A stretch of 30,988 bases of DNA from a virus. The stretch is from IMG/VR virus record IMGVR_UViG_3300037842_000430, positions 1 to 30,988 of that record. One strand, 5' to 3'. The translations under genes were made by a program, and so were the position numbers. The notes under the pieces were generated by a model. The model was not told the DNA's origin. It saw nothing but the letters and a program-made list of their open reading frames with translations, and made no database searches. Shown piece after piece: positions 17,639-25,374 of the stretch. The number at the start of each line of letters is the position of its first letter. The first letter of the stretch is position 1.

Positions 17639-17826
17639 GATAGTAGGCCGCCGCGAGCCCCTTCGGGCCGGTGAGAGCCTCACCTATTCGGATCGCCCAC
17701 GCTTCGAATATGTAAAACATAGTGGTAGACGAACCAGATTGTGACGGTCTGGGTTTATTCGTTTAGTCATCCATCCGTGAAGCCACCTCCGGCAACACGC
17801 GTAACGGCATACAGGAGAGACATAGC
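17639..17826 (+). promoter_or_regulatory. Structured leader upstream of scaffold/capsid operon
   Basis: No coding frame is visible in this 188-nt stretch. It contains three hairpins. GCCC-CTTC-GGGC lies at 17657-17668. GGTGAG-AGC-CTCACC, a perfect 6-bp stem, lies at 17670-17684. A longer imperfect stem spans about 17726-17765 (TAGACGAACCAGA against TCTGGGTT and CGTTTA, with a 4-nt bulge). The scaffold SD AGGAGAG follows at about 17812-17818. No U-tract follows the hairpins, so a simple terminator is unlikely. An mRNA-stabilising or translation-controlling leader for the most highly expressed genes is the best inference. Confidence 0.45.
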
Positions 17827-18294
17827 ATGGAAACCCAACAAGATGAACAAGGCAGCATCAAAGAACTGCGAGACGCAGCCGAACGTGGCCGCAAAGCCTC
17901 GCAGGAATTAGATGCGATGAAACGTGAAATGGCGTTTCTGAAAGCCGGAGTTAATCTGGACTGTAAAGCAGGGCAACTATTGTTGAAAGCATACGACGGA
18001 GATTTAGAAGTAGATCTCATTCGTGCCGAAGCGGAGGAACTAAACGCTATCACTAGCGCACCGTTCACTCCAGAAGCAGAAGAAGGTATTGATACCTCGA
18101 CTGCGGAACGTCAGGCTCTTGCTCAAGACAGTACACCGCCCGAAGCGACTACAGCATCACCTTACGAAACTGGTCACCAGCAATACAAAGACATGATCGA
18201 AGCGGGTCGTCCTTCAGAGGACGCAGCCGCAGCGTTTGTTTCTACTATTCTGGAAGCAGCAGGCAAGGGTGACGACAGGGTTACCACAGGGTAA
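17827..18294 (+). CDS. Capsid scaffolding protein (155 aa)
   Basis: A short acidic, helical protein directly before the capsid gene. Residues about 8-45 (IKELRDAAERGRKASQELDA and following) form a strong heptad-like coiled coil ending in a basic-hydrophobic MKREMAFLKAGV. The middle is acidic and disordered with Thr/Pro/Glu, and the C-terminal 40 residues form another helix. Small coiled-coil proteins with this layout in this position guide procapsid assembly and are lost before DNA packaging. The ATG has AGGAGAG about 8 nt upstream. The stop overlaps the next gene as TAATG. Confidence 0.75.
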   Translation: METQQDEQGSIKELRDAAERGRKASQELDAMKREMAFLKAGVNLDCKAGQLLLKAYDGDLEVDLIRAEAEELNAITSAPFTPEAEEGIDTSTAERQALAQDSTPPEATTASPYETGHQQYKDMIEAGRPSEDAAAAFVSTILEAAGKGDDRVTTG

Positions 18295-18641
18295 TGACTT
18301 TATACGAGTACCGGTGTGCTGATTGTTCTCATGAATTTGAGACTGTTCAGTCCATGAGGGATGAGTCTTTAACGGACTGTCCGGAATGTGATGCGGCTTC
18401 TTTGAAGCGTATTCTTTTCGGCAACGTGACTCCTTCTTCTACCCCAACTCGTATGAATAATGTACCGCCTAAGAAGGTTGAACCTACTTGGGAGAAAGGG
18501 CTTGCTGGTGAGCGTCGTAAAGACGGGAGTTTCGCTCCGTACCTCACCAAGGATTTTGCCCCCATGCATGTCAAAGAGTTTGCCGATAATCGTGTGAAGT
18601 TTGAGAAGAAATTGCGGAAGGTTCGGACTGCTTCCGAGTAG
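18294..18641 (+). CDS. FmdB-like zinc-ribbon protein (115 aa)
   Basis: The N-terminal 40 residues read MTLYEYRCADCSHEFETVQS, followed by CPEC at about 33-36 and an LKRILFG motif. This is the FmdB/CxxC_CxxC_SSSS zinc-ribbon pattern, with two CxxC knuckles (C8/C11 and C33/C36). The remaining about 70 residues are basic and unrelated to the family core, containing FAPYLTKDFAPMHVKEFADN. It overlaps the scaffold gene (TAATG) and precedes the capsid gene. Role unknown. Zinc ribbons of this type are often put down as regulatory, but a nucleic-acid or assembly role cannot be separated by sequence. Confidence 0.75.
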   Translation: MTLYEYRCADCSHEFETVQSMRDESLTDCPECDAASLKRILFGNVTPSSTPTRMNNVPPKKVEPTWEKGLAGERRKDGSFAPYLTKDFAPMHVKEFADNRVKFEKKLRKVRTASE

Positions 18642-18688
18642 TCCTTATCCCTATCCATTAGTTTTACTCTTACAGGAGCGATAATCAT

Positions 18689-19858
18689 ATGTCTTATTCA
18701 GGCAAGGTGACGACCTACGACCTTACGGTAGGCGAAAAGATTGACATTGATGAACTCATTTACATGATTTCACCTGTCGATTCCCCATTAATCAACGGTC
18801 TGGCAGCCGATGGTAAATCAGTTTTAGCATCTTCGGGTGTTACTGAAACCACGTTTAAGTGGATGGACGAGGAGATTCTTCTCCCTCGTGCAGCCGCCGA
18901 TGCGGCCAACTCCAACACCGGTACCGCCGTAGTTGTAGTATCTGTATCTGCTGCTGACTCGTACAAATTCCAAGTCGGTGACCTTGTTACCGTCATGGAT
19001 GAAGGCGCAGCACAGCACAACGCAGTACTACGGATTACCGCTGTCAACACCACCACCGGTGATTTAACCGTTGAGGGTTGGGCAAACCACGCAGACCAAA
19101 CCATTATCGCAGTAGGTGACATCGTTACCTGCCTCGGTACCGCGTTGGCTGAAGGTTCAGACCCAGGAACTAGCCGTTCCATTGATCGCGTAATGCGTTC
19201 AAACTACACCCAAATCTTCGGTCCGACTCCGATGTTCATGTCTCGTACTGAACAACAGATCAGCCGTTATGGTGTAGCCGACGAGTTCAGCAAACAGGTA
19301 TTCAATCGTTCGATCGAGAACGTGATTACCCGTGAGCAGGCTTACCTTTATGGTCAAGCCGTGAACGATACCACCAACAAGATGCGTTCAACTGGTGGCC
19401 TTTCGTACTTCTTGAGCAGCAACGTGGATAGTTCTTCCACTACGTTGACTCGGGCAGCGATCGAAACCCAGTTGCAAACTTGCTACAACAACGGCGGGGT
19501 ACCTGATCTTCTGATCGCTAACCCAGCCTCGCTAGCAACGTTGAACGACACCGATAACACCGCTACCGTGCGTCATACTTTTGACGATCCACGCCGTGGC
19601 CGGGTATCTACGATGTCGATCTTCACCGAATTCGGTGACGTAACGGTAACTCGTAACCGTTGGTGCAACGCTGAGACTGCTTTCCTTGTTAAAAAGGAAG
19701 GCATCCAACGTCGTGTCATGCAACCATTGGTTGTTGAGGCACTCGCCAAGACCGGCGACTCTGACAAAGTTCAGATCGTTTGTGAAGAAGGATTGCAGTT
19801 GAAGGGCCAAACACATATGGCTCGTTTCTCCGGCTTGACTTCTTACACCGGTTCCTAG
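18689..19858 (+). CDS. Major capsid protein, SU10/DUF5309 HK97-fold family (389 aa)
   Basis: The N-terminus (TYDLTVGEKIDIDELIYMIS, then P-x-D-S-P-L-I-N) and the downstream segment with N-Y-T-Q-I-F, the 'R-T-E-Q-Q-I-S-R-Y-G' motif and M-R-S-T-G-G-L match the SU10-like (DUF5309) branch of HK97-fold capsid proteins. Residues about 70-150 are a Val/Thr-rich beta insertion (VVVVSVSAADSYKFQVGDLV). Assembly gives the icosahedral head shell. The ATG has AGGAG 9 nt upstream. The gene sits after scaffold and before a strong terminator, the usual set-up for very high expression. Length is in the normal range for the family. Confidence 0.88.
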   Translation: MSYSGKVTTYDLTVGEKIDIDELIYMISPVDSPLINGLAADGKSVLASSGVTETTFKWMDEEILLPRAAADAANSNTGTAVVVVSVSAADSYKFQVGDLVTVMDEGAAQHNAVLRITAVNTTTGDLTVEGWANHADQTIIAVGDIVTCLGTALAEGSDPGTSRSIDRVMRSNYTQIFGPTPMFMSRTEQQISRYGVADEFSKQVFNRSIENVITREQAYLYGQAVNDTTNKMRSTGGLSYFLSSNVDSSSTTLTRAAIETQLQTCYNNGGVPDLLIANPASLATLNDTDNTATVRHTFDDPRRGRVSTMSIFTEFGDVTVTRNRWCNAETAFLVKKEGIQRRVMQPLVVEALAKTGDSDKVQIVCEEGLQLKGQTHMARFSGLTSYTGS

Positions 19859-19869
19859 TAACGCCTAGA

Positions 19870-19911
19870 AAAGGGGAGGTCCATGCGGGCCTCCCCTTTC
19901 AGGGTTTTCCA
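19870..19911 (+). terminator. Intrinsic terminator after major capsid gene
   Basis: AAAGGGGAGGTCC pairs with GGGCCTCCCCTTT to make a 13-bp stem (19870-19899, one G-T wobble) with an ATGC tetraloop, followed by CAGGGTTTT. It lies 11 nt beyond the capsid stop. It should terminate or reduce read-through into the tail genes and protect the 3' end of capsid mRNA. It is the only clear intrinsic terminator in the window. Confidence 0.85.
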
Positions 19912-19936
19912 TGTTACTATTTGACCGGAGGTTACT

Positions 19937-20866
19937 ATGCCAACGATTGGCGATTCAGTTACAAGAGCGAAACGATTGTTGCATAGCAACACCCGTACAG
20001 AGTTCGACGCGTTAGACGCAGCGGTACTTGTCGGTGCTACTACGATTAATCTTAAGTACCAGACTGACGGTATACGCGCTGGTTCCTACATATCTGTAGG
20101 TGACACCACCCAAGGGTATGAAACAATGTATGTTCATTCCCGCAACGGTGAGTACGCTACTGTTATGCGTGCCGTCGATGGTTCAGCAGCGGTAGCGTTT
20201 ACCACAGGCACCCTCATAGAGGTTGAGCCGCGGTTCACAGGCCACCAAATACTTGAAGCGGTACGCGACGCTGTGCGTTCCCTTCCCCCTAACCTGTATG
20301 GTATTTCCACTTTGGAAACAACTGTTACTACGACAGGTAGCGCAGTAAACTTCGACTTGTCAAGCACCGGGTACCTGCATGTTCTTCAAGCGTTGCGTAG
20401 CCCCCGGTCACAACGCGACCGTTGGATCAAAGCCAACGTAAAAATCTATTCAGACAGCAACACTACAGATTTTGCGTCCGGTTATTCCCTTGTCGTTCAA
20501 GAAGGATTAGAGAAAGACGTTACCATTCGAGTGACATATGCTCATCCGTTTGTAGATGGAACTCTGGATCTGGACACAGACCTAGTGACCACGGTAAAGA
20601 TGCAATCTCAGATGCAAGACATTCCTGCACTAGGAGCGGCAGCATCTCTAATGCTCGCAGACGAATCCACTCGTCTAGATTTGCACGCAAAGGGTGATTC
20701 GAGGGGTGATGCAGCATTGAATGCAGGAGATCGAACCCAGTACTCTCGGAATCTTCAGTTTCAATTTGATCGTCGGGTGAGTCAAGAGGCTCGGAGGCTA
20801 ATGGCCCTGTACGGAGTGCGCGCTGACGGCGCAACTTCCTCTGTGTTTCCAACGACGATACGTTAG
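19937..20866 (+). CDS. Head-tail connector/adaptor-like protein (309 aa)
   Basis: The gene follows the capsid terminator and has GGAGG 5 nt before its ATG. An N-terminal helix (residues about 6-25) is followed by a beta-rich region (LVGATTINLKYQTDGIRAGS, YATVMRAVDGSAAVAF), a helix (ILEAVRDAVRSLPP), further beta strands, and a helical C-terminus with basic residues. Position and length suit the adaptor ring between portal and tail, comparable in place to T7 gp11 (inference). No family is recognised with certainty. It may form one unit with the following beta-propeller-like gene. Confidence 0.55.
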   Translation: MPTIGDSVTRAKRLLHSNTRTEFDALDAAVLVGATTINLKYQTDGIRAGSYISVGDTTQGYETMYVHSRNGEYATVMRAVDGSAAVAFTTGTLIEVEPRFTGHQILEAVRDAVRSLPPNLYGISTLETTVTTTGSAVNFDLSSTGYLHVLQALRSPRSQRDRWIKANVKIYSDSNTTDFASGYSLVVQEGLEKDVTIRVTYAHPFVDGTLDLDTDLVTTVKMQSQMQDIPALGAAASLMLADESTRLDLHAKGDSRGDAALNAGDRTQYSRNLQFQFDRRVSQEARRLMALYGVRADGATSSVFPTTIR

Positions 20867-20868
20867 TC

Positions 20869-22698
20869 ATGGGACTTAATCTACACCAATCCGTACGCGA
20901 TGCGCTGCCAGTAAGACTTGGGGATCGTAAATACAATATTGATCCTGCTCGTTTGGAGCGTTCTACGATAGATCCGATTCGTCAGGGCTTCGATACTCAG
21001 GGTTCTCCGGGTGAGCAGTCGTTGAATCAGGCTGGTGTGTGGAAACGTACTCGTGATGATTGGTCGTTGGGTGCAGGTCAGTTGAATGCTGACACCCAGG
21101 ATTCTTCTCCTCGTAGGTTTAATGCGTCTACTGGTGTTGATGTGTGGACAGAGAATGAAGTGTCGTTGCTGCCTACGGTGACTCTAAAGAAACCCCTTAC
21201 TGCAACTAACCAGTACATGGCGACCGCTAACGACGGTAGCAACGATTACATTTATGTGTGTGATGGTTCCAACGTCCAGTATTCAACCAATATCGGTGCG
21301 ACATGGGCGACTCCGATTTCCGCTCCTGCGGGAGGTGCGATCGTTAGTGCTGCTTCTGATGGGGCCAACCTGTATGTTGCTTCTACTGCTGGAGGGAAGA
21401 TACAGGAAGTATCTGGTGCTGCTGCGACTGGTAATGCTTGGACATTGGCGAGCGTCGATGGGGTGTGGGTAGCGAACGGTTACCTGTTTGGGTCTGTTGG
21501 TTCCCGCCTATACGAGGGCAGCGACTTCACATCTACCGATGTAACAGATTCGTCGTTTACTCAAGTCACGGCATGGAAAGATGTTATCGGTACACCCGTA
21601 GGTGTCTTCGCTACTGGCACAAAGGGCGACAAGTCCCGCGTCTACTACATAGGTATCAATGATTCGAATACAAGCCTGCTGCCTCCGGTTATCTCAGCGG
21701 AACTACCCGATGGGGAACTTGTTAACACTCTCGCCTACTACGGTGGCATGGTTATCATCGGTACTACCCGCGGGGTTAGGCTCGCTACCATCAACGGGTC
21801 AGGTTACCTATCGTATGGACCCGTCATTGAAATCACCGGCGGGGTATCTTACTTGGAACCTCAAGGCGAGTTCGTGTGGTTTAACTGGGATAACTACGAT
21901 TCGCCATTCGATGCTACTGCCCGTACAGGGTTGGGTCGCCTCGGATTGAAAGAGTTTACTGGCACGATTGTTCCTGCTTATGCTTCTGACTTGATGGCTG
22001 AGACTACTGGCCTCATCCAAGGGATCATCACCACTACCGATGGGCGGCGAATGTTTACCGTCAGCGGCGACGGTGCGTACCTAGAAACAACCGCCACCAA
22101 AGAACTCAATGGATACATAGACGAGGGCCGATTCCGGTGGGGGATAACAGAACTCAAAGCCCTCGTATCTTCCGACATACGACACACCGAATTAAACACA
22201 AGTCAATCAGTTGTCTTGTCTGTCACAACAGATGATTACATCAACGGTATAGAACCAGACGCAACCATTGTGTCCACATCTGATACTAAGACTGCGGTCG
22301 CTGAGACTGTTGGTGTCACGGGGTTGACAGGTGAATGGTTTACTCCTGAATTGAAACTATCTCACAGCGGCGGGCCGGGGCCTGCGTTGAAACGTTGGAC
22401 GTTGCGTGCCATCCCTATGCCGTATGTATCTGAAGTTGTTTCGCTCCCTATTATTCTTGCGACTCAAACACGGCACGACAACCGCGACGTATACATAGAT
22501 ACGTTCGACGATTACACTTACCTTAAAACCCTCATGGAGAACCGTACCCTCGTTACGTTCGAGATGGGTAGCGAGTCAACTACTGTGTATGTGGCAGGCG
22601 TATCGTATGCTGCGGGTAGTATCGCTAAGTGGTCTGATGATGGTAACTGGTTCGAGGGGACAATCACCGTTCAGGTGGTGACTGTTCAGGGGCTATGA
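20869..22698 (+). CDS. Beta-propeller-like tail protein, possible nozzle/hub (609 aa)
   Basis: Almost entirely beta-strand. Residues about 95-420 contain recurring blade-like patterns (YIYVCDGSNVQYSTN, GANLYVASTAGGKIQEVSG, GYLFGSVGSRLYEG, GMVIIGTTRGVRLATING), which suggests a beta-propeller. The C-terminal 200 residues look like a jelly-roll or sandwich region ending WFEGTITVQVVTVQGL, a type of ending seen in tail proteins. Start is 2 nt after the preceding stop. By position (capsid - connector - this - fibre) it is comparable with the T7 nozzle gp12, but a siphophage-type minor tail protein is possible. Confidence 0.6.
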   Translation: MGLNLHQSVRDALPVRLGDRKYNIDPARLERSTIDPIRQGFDTQGSPGEQSLNQAGVWKRTRDDWSLGAGQLNADTQDSSPRRFNASTGVDVWTENEVSLLPTVTLKKPLTATNQYMATANDGSNDYIYVCDGSNVQYSTNIGATWATPISAPAGGAIVSAASDGANLYVASTAGGKIQEVSGAAATGNAWTLASVDGVWVANGYLFGSVGSRLYEGSDFTSTDVTDSSFTQVTAWKDVIGTPVGVFATGTKGDKSRVYYIGINDSNTSLLPPVISAELPDGELVNTLAYYGGMVIIGTTRGVRLATINGSGYLSYGPVIEITGGVSYLEPQGEFVWFNWDNYDSPFDATARTGLGRLGLKEFTGTIVPAYASDLMAETTGLIQGIITTTDGRRMFTVSGDGAYLETTATKELNGYIDEGRFRWGITELKALVSSDIRHTELNTSQSVVLSVTTDDYINGIEPDATIVSTSDTKTAVAETVGVTGLTGEWFTPELKLSHSGGPGPALKRWTLRAIPMPYVSEVVSLPIILATQTRHDNRDVYIDTFDDYTYLKTLMENRTLVTFEMGSESTTVYVAGVSYAAGSIAKWSDDGNWFEGTITVQVVTVQGL

Positions 22699-24041
22699 TT
22701 TTCGAGCCGCCTTTCTCGTTGCCTGCTATTCCTCGTGAACACTCGATGGTGGGGGTCGGCGGGTTTATGGAGTCGCAAAACTTTGTGTCGGGTGCGTCGG
22801 GTTGGCGGTTGACTGGTGAAGGCAACTTCGAAGGTAACGATGGCACGTTTAGGGGTAGCATAACGGGGGCTACTGGTACGTTTAGTGGCGCGCTGTCTGC
22901 CGCTACTGGAACGTTTGCTGGTTCCTTATCCGCTGCTACTGGAACGTTTACTGGGGACCTTACGGCAGCGGGTGGTACGTTTACAGGAGCATTGTCTGCC
23001 GCTACCGGGACGTTTGCTGGTGCGCTGTCTGCTGCCACCGGGACGTTCTCTGGTTCTTTATCCGCAGCATCAGGCACGTTTACAGGGGACCTTACGGCAG
23101 CGGGCGGTACATTTTCCGGAGATATCAGCGGTGCGTCAGGCACTTTTACAGGACCAATAACAGCCACCTCGGGGACAATCGGTGGCTGGGCAATCAGTTC
23201 GACAGCATTAACTAGAAGCGGAACAAGTGGTACCGCTTCTCTGAAAAGTTCTGGGGCTTCCGCTGGCTTATGGGTATCCACAACTGACTCAACAACCGAT
23301 GGTTACATAATCATCAATCAAGGCACCGACGCGACTTACGGCAACCACTCTAATTTGCAGATGCTTGCGCCAGCGATGACCGGTAGCAACAGGCCCGGTA
23401 TAACTATCAAACATTATGTTGATGGAGATTCTTTTATCGACATAGGCACAGATGATTCAGATCCCCAAATCAGGCTGACTGATAGGGCTAGCGGCGTAGA
23501 CGAAATGTTTCTCAATGCTACAAAAATTGTGATCAATAGTTCCGATGCTGATGCCAACCTTTACTTCAGCACCGATTCAAACACAAACATTAATTGGAGT
23601 GACGCTAACACCGCTTGGACTTTCAACAATCTAGGTACCGCCCGGATGTCTATATGGGCAGCAGGGGTAGTACTCAACACCTGCGCTGTCGGGACAGGCG
23701 ACAACCTAGAGATCAACGGATTCGGTGTGGTCGTTAAAGATACTTCATCGGAACGATACAAAAACATAGACACAACCATCGACATGACCCAACACCTCAG
23801 CCCAGAGATGGTCGACAACCTCCACCCAAAAATGTGGGCATTCAAAAACGATGCCGACCAGCACCCCCACATCAGTCTCATATCAGAAGAAGCCAACGAG
23901 GTAAGCCCCTTCTTCGTTACCAAAAGTTTCGACGACAACGGGGACGTAGCCTTATCAGGGTTAAAAGACAGGGCAATTATGTCGCTACTGGTCGTAGCCC
24001 TACAAGACGCAAGAGCAAGGATCGCAACCCTAGAGGCTTGA
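22695..24041 (+). CDS. Tail fibre with 11-residue repeats and S74 chaperone (448 aa)
   Basis: Residues 1-49 are a short N-terminal attachment region. Residues 50-159 consist of ten 11-residue repeats of the type GTFxGxLSAAT, likely a trimeric beta-helix shaft. A receptor-facing region follows (about 170-345). The C-terminal about 98 residues look like a peptidase S74 intramolecular chaperone: SSERYKNI, with Ser351 (or 352) and Lys356 as candidate auto-cleavage dyad, then MWAFK, ISLISEEANEVSPFF and a coiled-coil LKDRAIMSLLVVALQDARAR. S74 domains drive trimerisation of fibres and then cut themselves off. The start overlaps the preceding gene by 4 nt. Confidence 0.85.
   Translation: MIFEPPFSLPAIPREHSMVGVGGFMESQNFVSGASGWRLTGEGNFEGNDGTFRGSITGATGTFSGALSAATGTFAGSLSAATGTFTGDLTAAGGTFTGALSAATGTFAGALSAATGTFSGSLSAASGTFTGDLTAAGGTFSGDISGASGTFTGPITATSGTIGGWAISSTALTRSGTSGTASLKSSGASAGLWVSTTDSTTDGYIIINQGTDATYGNHSNLQMLAPAMTGSNRPGITIKHYVDGDSFIDIGTDDSDPQIRLTDRASGVDEMFLNATKIVINSSDADANLYFSTDSNTNINWSDANTAWTFNNLGTARMSIWAAGVVLNTCAVGTGDNLEINGFGVVVKDTSSERYKNIDTTIDMTQHLSPEMVDNLHPKMWAFKNDADQHPHISLISEEANEVSPFFVTKSFDDNGDVALSGLKDRAIMSLLVVALQDARARIATLEA
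22842..23171 (+). repeat. Tandem 33-bp repeats in tail fibre (10 units)
   Basis: Ten consecutive 33-bp units encode GTFxGxLSAAT-type repeats. Units 4 and 8 encode the identical GTFTGDLTAAG, and the shared GGGGACCTTACGGCAGCGGG lies at 22953 and 23085, exactly 132 bp apart. This indicates a past duplication of a four-unit block. Confidence 0.9.
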
Positions 24042-24087
24042 CCCTTGCTATGCTAGATAAGAATGACACCAACAGGTAGGAAGGCAC

Positions 24088-24870
24088 ATGCCCAGTACAA
24101 ATGTTGACAACTCCGTAAAGGTTCTTTTCTACGACCTTGAAACAGCCCCCAACCTAGCGTACGTCTGGGGGCATTACGAACAAAACGTGATCGCCCACGA
24201 CCGCGAATGGTACATCCTGTGCGTGTCATACCGGTGGGAACACGAAAAGAAAACAAAGGTATGCGCGATGACAGACTACCCCGCAGCGTACAAGAAGGAC
24301 CCCGAAAACGATTACCACGTTGTCAAAGAACTATGGGAACTACTCAACGAAGCCGACATTGTGGTAGCCCACAACGGTGACAAGTTCGACATGCGTAAAG
24401 CCAACGCTCGTTTCATCAAGCACGGGTTGGGGCCAATAGCAGTACCCAAATCTGTAGACACATTGAAGGTTGCCCGCCGCTACTTCATGTTCAACTCCAA
24501 CAAGTTAGGCGACCTCGGTAAACACCTTGACCTGGGGGTGAAGGAAGAAACCGGTGGGTTCAAAACGTGGGCTGGTTGTATGCGTGGCGACGAGAAGGCG
24601 TGGCGAACGATGATCAAGTATGCGCGTCAAGACGTTGACTTGTTGATGAAAGTTTATTACAAGATACGTCCTTGGATGCCGAACCATCCGAACCGTAACG
24701 TGTACACAGGGTCAGGTGACTGCCCTACTTGCGGGGCAGGGAAACTACGTCGCAAAGGTACACGCAGTAGTCAGGTAACAACTTGGCAGCGTTGGGTGTG
24801 CCTGTCGTGTGGGGCGTGGTCGCGTTCCCGTATGGCTGAGCCAGTAGAACGCCCAACTATCGTCCCGTAA
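24088..24870 (+). CDS. DEDDy 3'-5' exonuclease with C-terminal zinc ribbon (260 aa)
   Basis: DnaQ/RNase H-like exonuclease. ExoI is YDLETAP (Asp16, Glu18), ExoII is VVAHNGDKFD (Asp101) and ExoIII is YARQD (Tyr178, Asp182), giving the DEDDy set of metal-binding residues. It should remove nucleotides from 3' ends of DNA (or RNA). Residues 212-241 form a four-Cys zinc ribbon (CPTC ... CLSC) followed by an Arg-rich patch, likely for nucleic-acid binding. The ATG has AGGAAGG 4 nt upstream after a 46-nt gap. It is the last + strand gene, at the end of the structural module and one base from the convergent operon. It could act in replication, recombination or host DNA breakdown. Confidence 0.85.
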   Translation: MPSTNVDNSVKVLFYDLETAPNLAYVWGHYEQNVIAHDREWYILCVSYRWEHEKKTKVCAMTDYPAAYKKDPENDYHVVKELWELLNEADIVVAHNGDKFDMRKANARFIKHGLGPIAVPKSVDTLKVARRYFMFNSNKLGDLGKHLDLGVKEETGGFKTWAGCMRGDEKAWRTMIKYARQDVDLLMKVYYKIRPWMPNHPNRNVYTGSGDCPTCGAGKLRRKGTRSSQVTTWQRWVCLSCGAWSRSRMAEPVERPTIVP

Positions 24871-24871
24871 T

Positions 24872-25060
24872 TTAAGGTAGCGGGTCGGGGGTTAGTTTAC
24901 TGACAACCTCTTGTTTGCATTGGCGTAGGACTTCTTTGGAGTCTGTCGCTATGCCGCATCGTATACATTTGGGGCGTTCTTTTTCTGATGGGTGAACGTG
25001 TTCGTCCCATGTGTGGCCAGCGGATGTAACGTGCGGCTCAGTCTTCTTCTTCTTCTTCAT
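24872..25060 (-). CDS. Small zinc-ribbon-like protein (62 aa)
   Basis: The last gene of the leftward operon. I choose the ATG at 25060 because AGGAG lies 8 nt upstream; an in-frame ATG at 25087 would add nine residues without a good ribosome site. The N-terminus is a run of five Lys, followed by HTWDEHVHPS, CIRCG and a further Cys (RQCKQ). The spaced His and Cys residues could bind one zinc. No family recognised. Its start overlaps the end of the preceding gene by 23 nt. Confidence 0.65.
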   Translation of the reverse strand: MKKKKKTEPHVTSAGHTWDEHVHPSEKERPKCIRCGIATDSKEVLRQCKQEVVSKLTPDPLP

Positions 25061-25202
25061 TGAAGTACTCCTGTAATGTTTGTCCATCTAAAGATTCCAA
25101 TGGTGTATTAGATAACTCTATCAATGCGTCAAGGGGCAGCATGATCCAATCGTTATCATCCTCGCGAGGAGGTGTCCATTGGTAGTGGGTTCGGTCAGGC
25201 AT
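25038..25202 (-). CDS. Small acidic hypothetical protein (54 aa)
   Basis: Found by reading the gap between two annotated frames. It encodes MPDRTHYQWTPPREDDNDW, a short helix (PLDALIEL) and an acidic tail of Glu and Asp. Its ATG overlaps the preceding gene's stop by 8 nt and its end overlaps the following gene by 23 nt, which matches the tight spacing of the operon. The Leu/Ile helix with acidic tail could be a small interacting or DNA-mimic protein, but nothing identifies it. Confidence 0.6.
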   Translation of the reverse strand: MPDRTHYQWTPPREDDNDWIMLPLDALIELSNTPLESLDGQTLQEYFNEEEEED

Positions 25203-25374
25203 TAGCCTCTACGATGTCGTCGAACTCTGATTCCATTTGGAGTTTAGCAACCACATTGTTCTCTATCTCTGTTAAATATTCGACAAGCATATGGGCTGGC
25301 CCTTTCCCAGTTAACGTCCATATCCTCTCTTCATTATCCAACACAAGTTTCACGCCCCAATCATCCACGTTCAT
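25195..25374 (-). CDS. Small hypothetical protein (59 aa)
   Basis: It starts at an ATG that overlaps the HNH gene's stop by 4 nt (ATGA), with AGAGG upstream. It encodes MNVDDWGVKLVLDNEERIW, then a helix (PAHMLVEYLTEIENNVVAKL) and an acidic end. It looks like a small alpha/beta fold with two strands followed by a helix. Function unknown; conserved spacing in the operon is the reason to call it. Confidence 0.6.
   Translation of the reverse strand: MNVDDWGVKLVLDNEERIWTLTGKGPAHMLVEYLTEIENNVVAKLQMESEFDDIVEANA

Noticed and set aside
17640-17765. Possible tRNA in the capsid leader
   Set aside because: A GTGGTAGA D-arm-like string and a TTCGAAT string are present, but in the wrong order, with no acceptor stem and no matching T-arm.
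22842-23171. CRISPR-like array
   Set aside because: Regular 33-bp units are coding, in frame and without unique spacers; they are fibre repeats.
22664-23281. Long minus-strand frame with Pro/Val/Asn/Ala repeats (205 aa)
   Set aside because: It lies exactly opposite the 33-bp fibre repeats; the periodic sequence removes stop codons from the other strand. No ribosome site or operon context.
24038-24066. TTGACC near 24038 as promoter for the exonuclease gene
   Set aside because: No acceptable -10 element lies 16-18 bp downstream; TATGCT and TAGATA are too close.
24864-24884. CCCG ... CGGG inverted repeat at the convergence point as bidirectional terminator
   Set aside because: Only 4 bp with a 13-nt loop and no T-run on either side.
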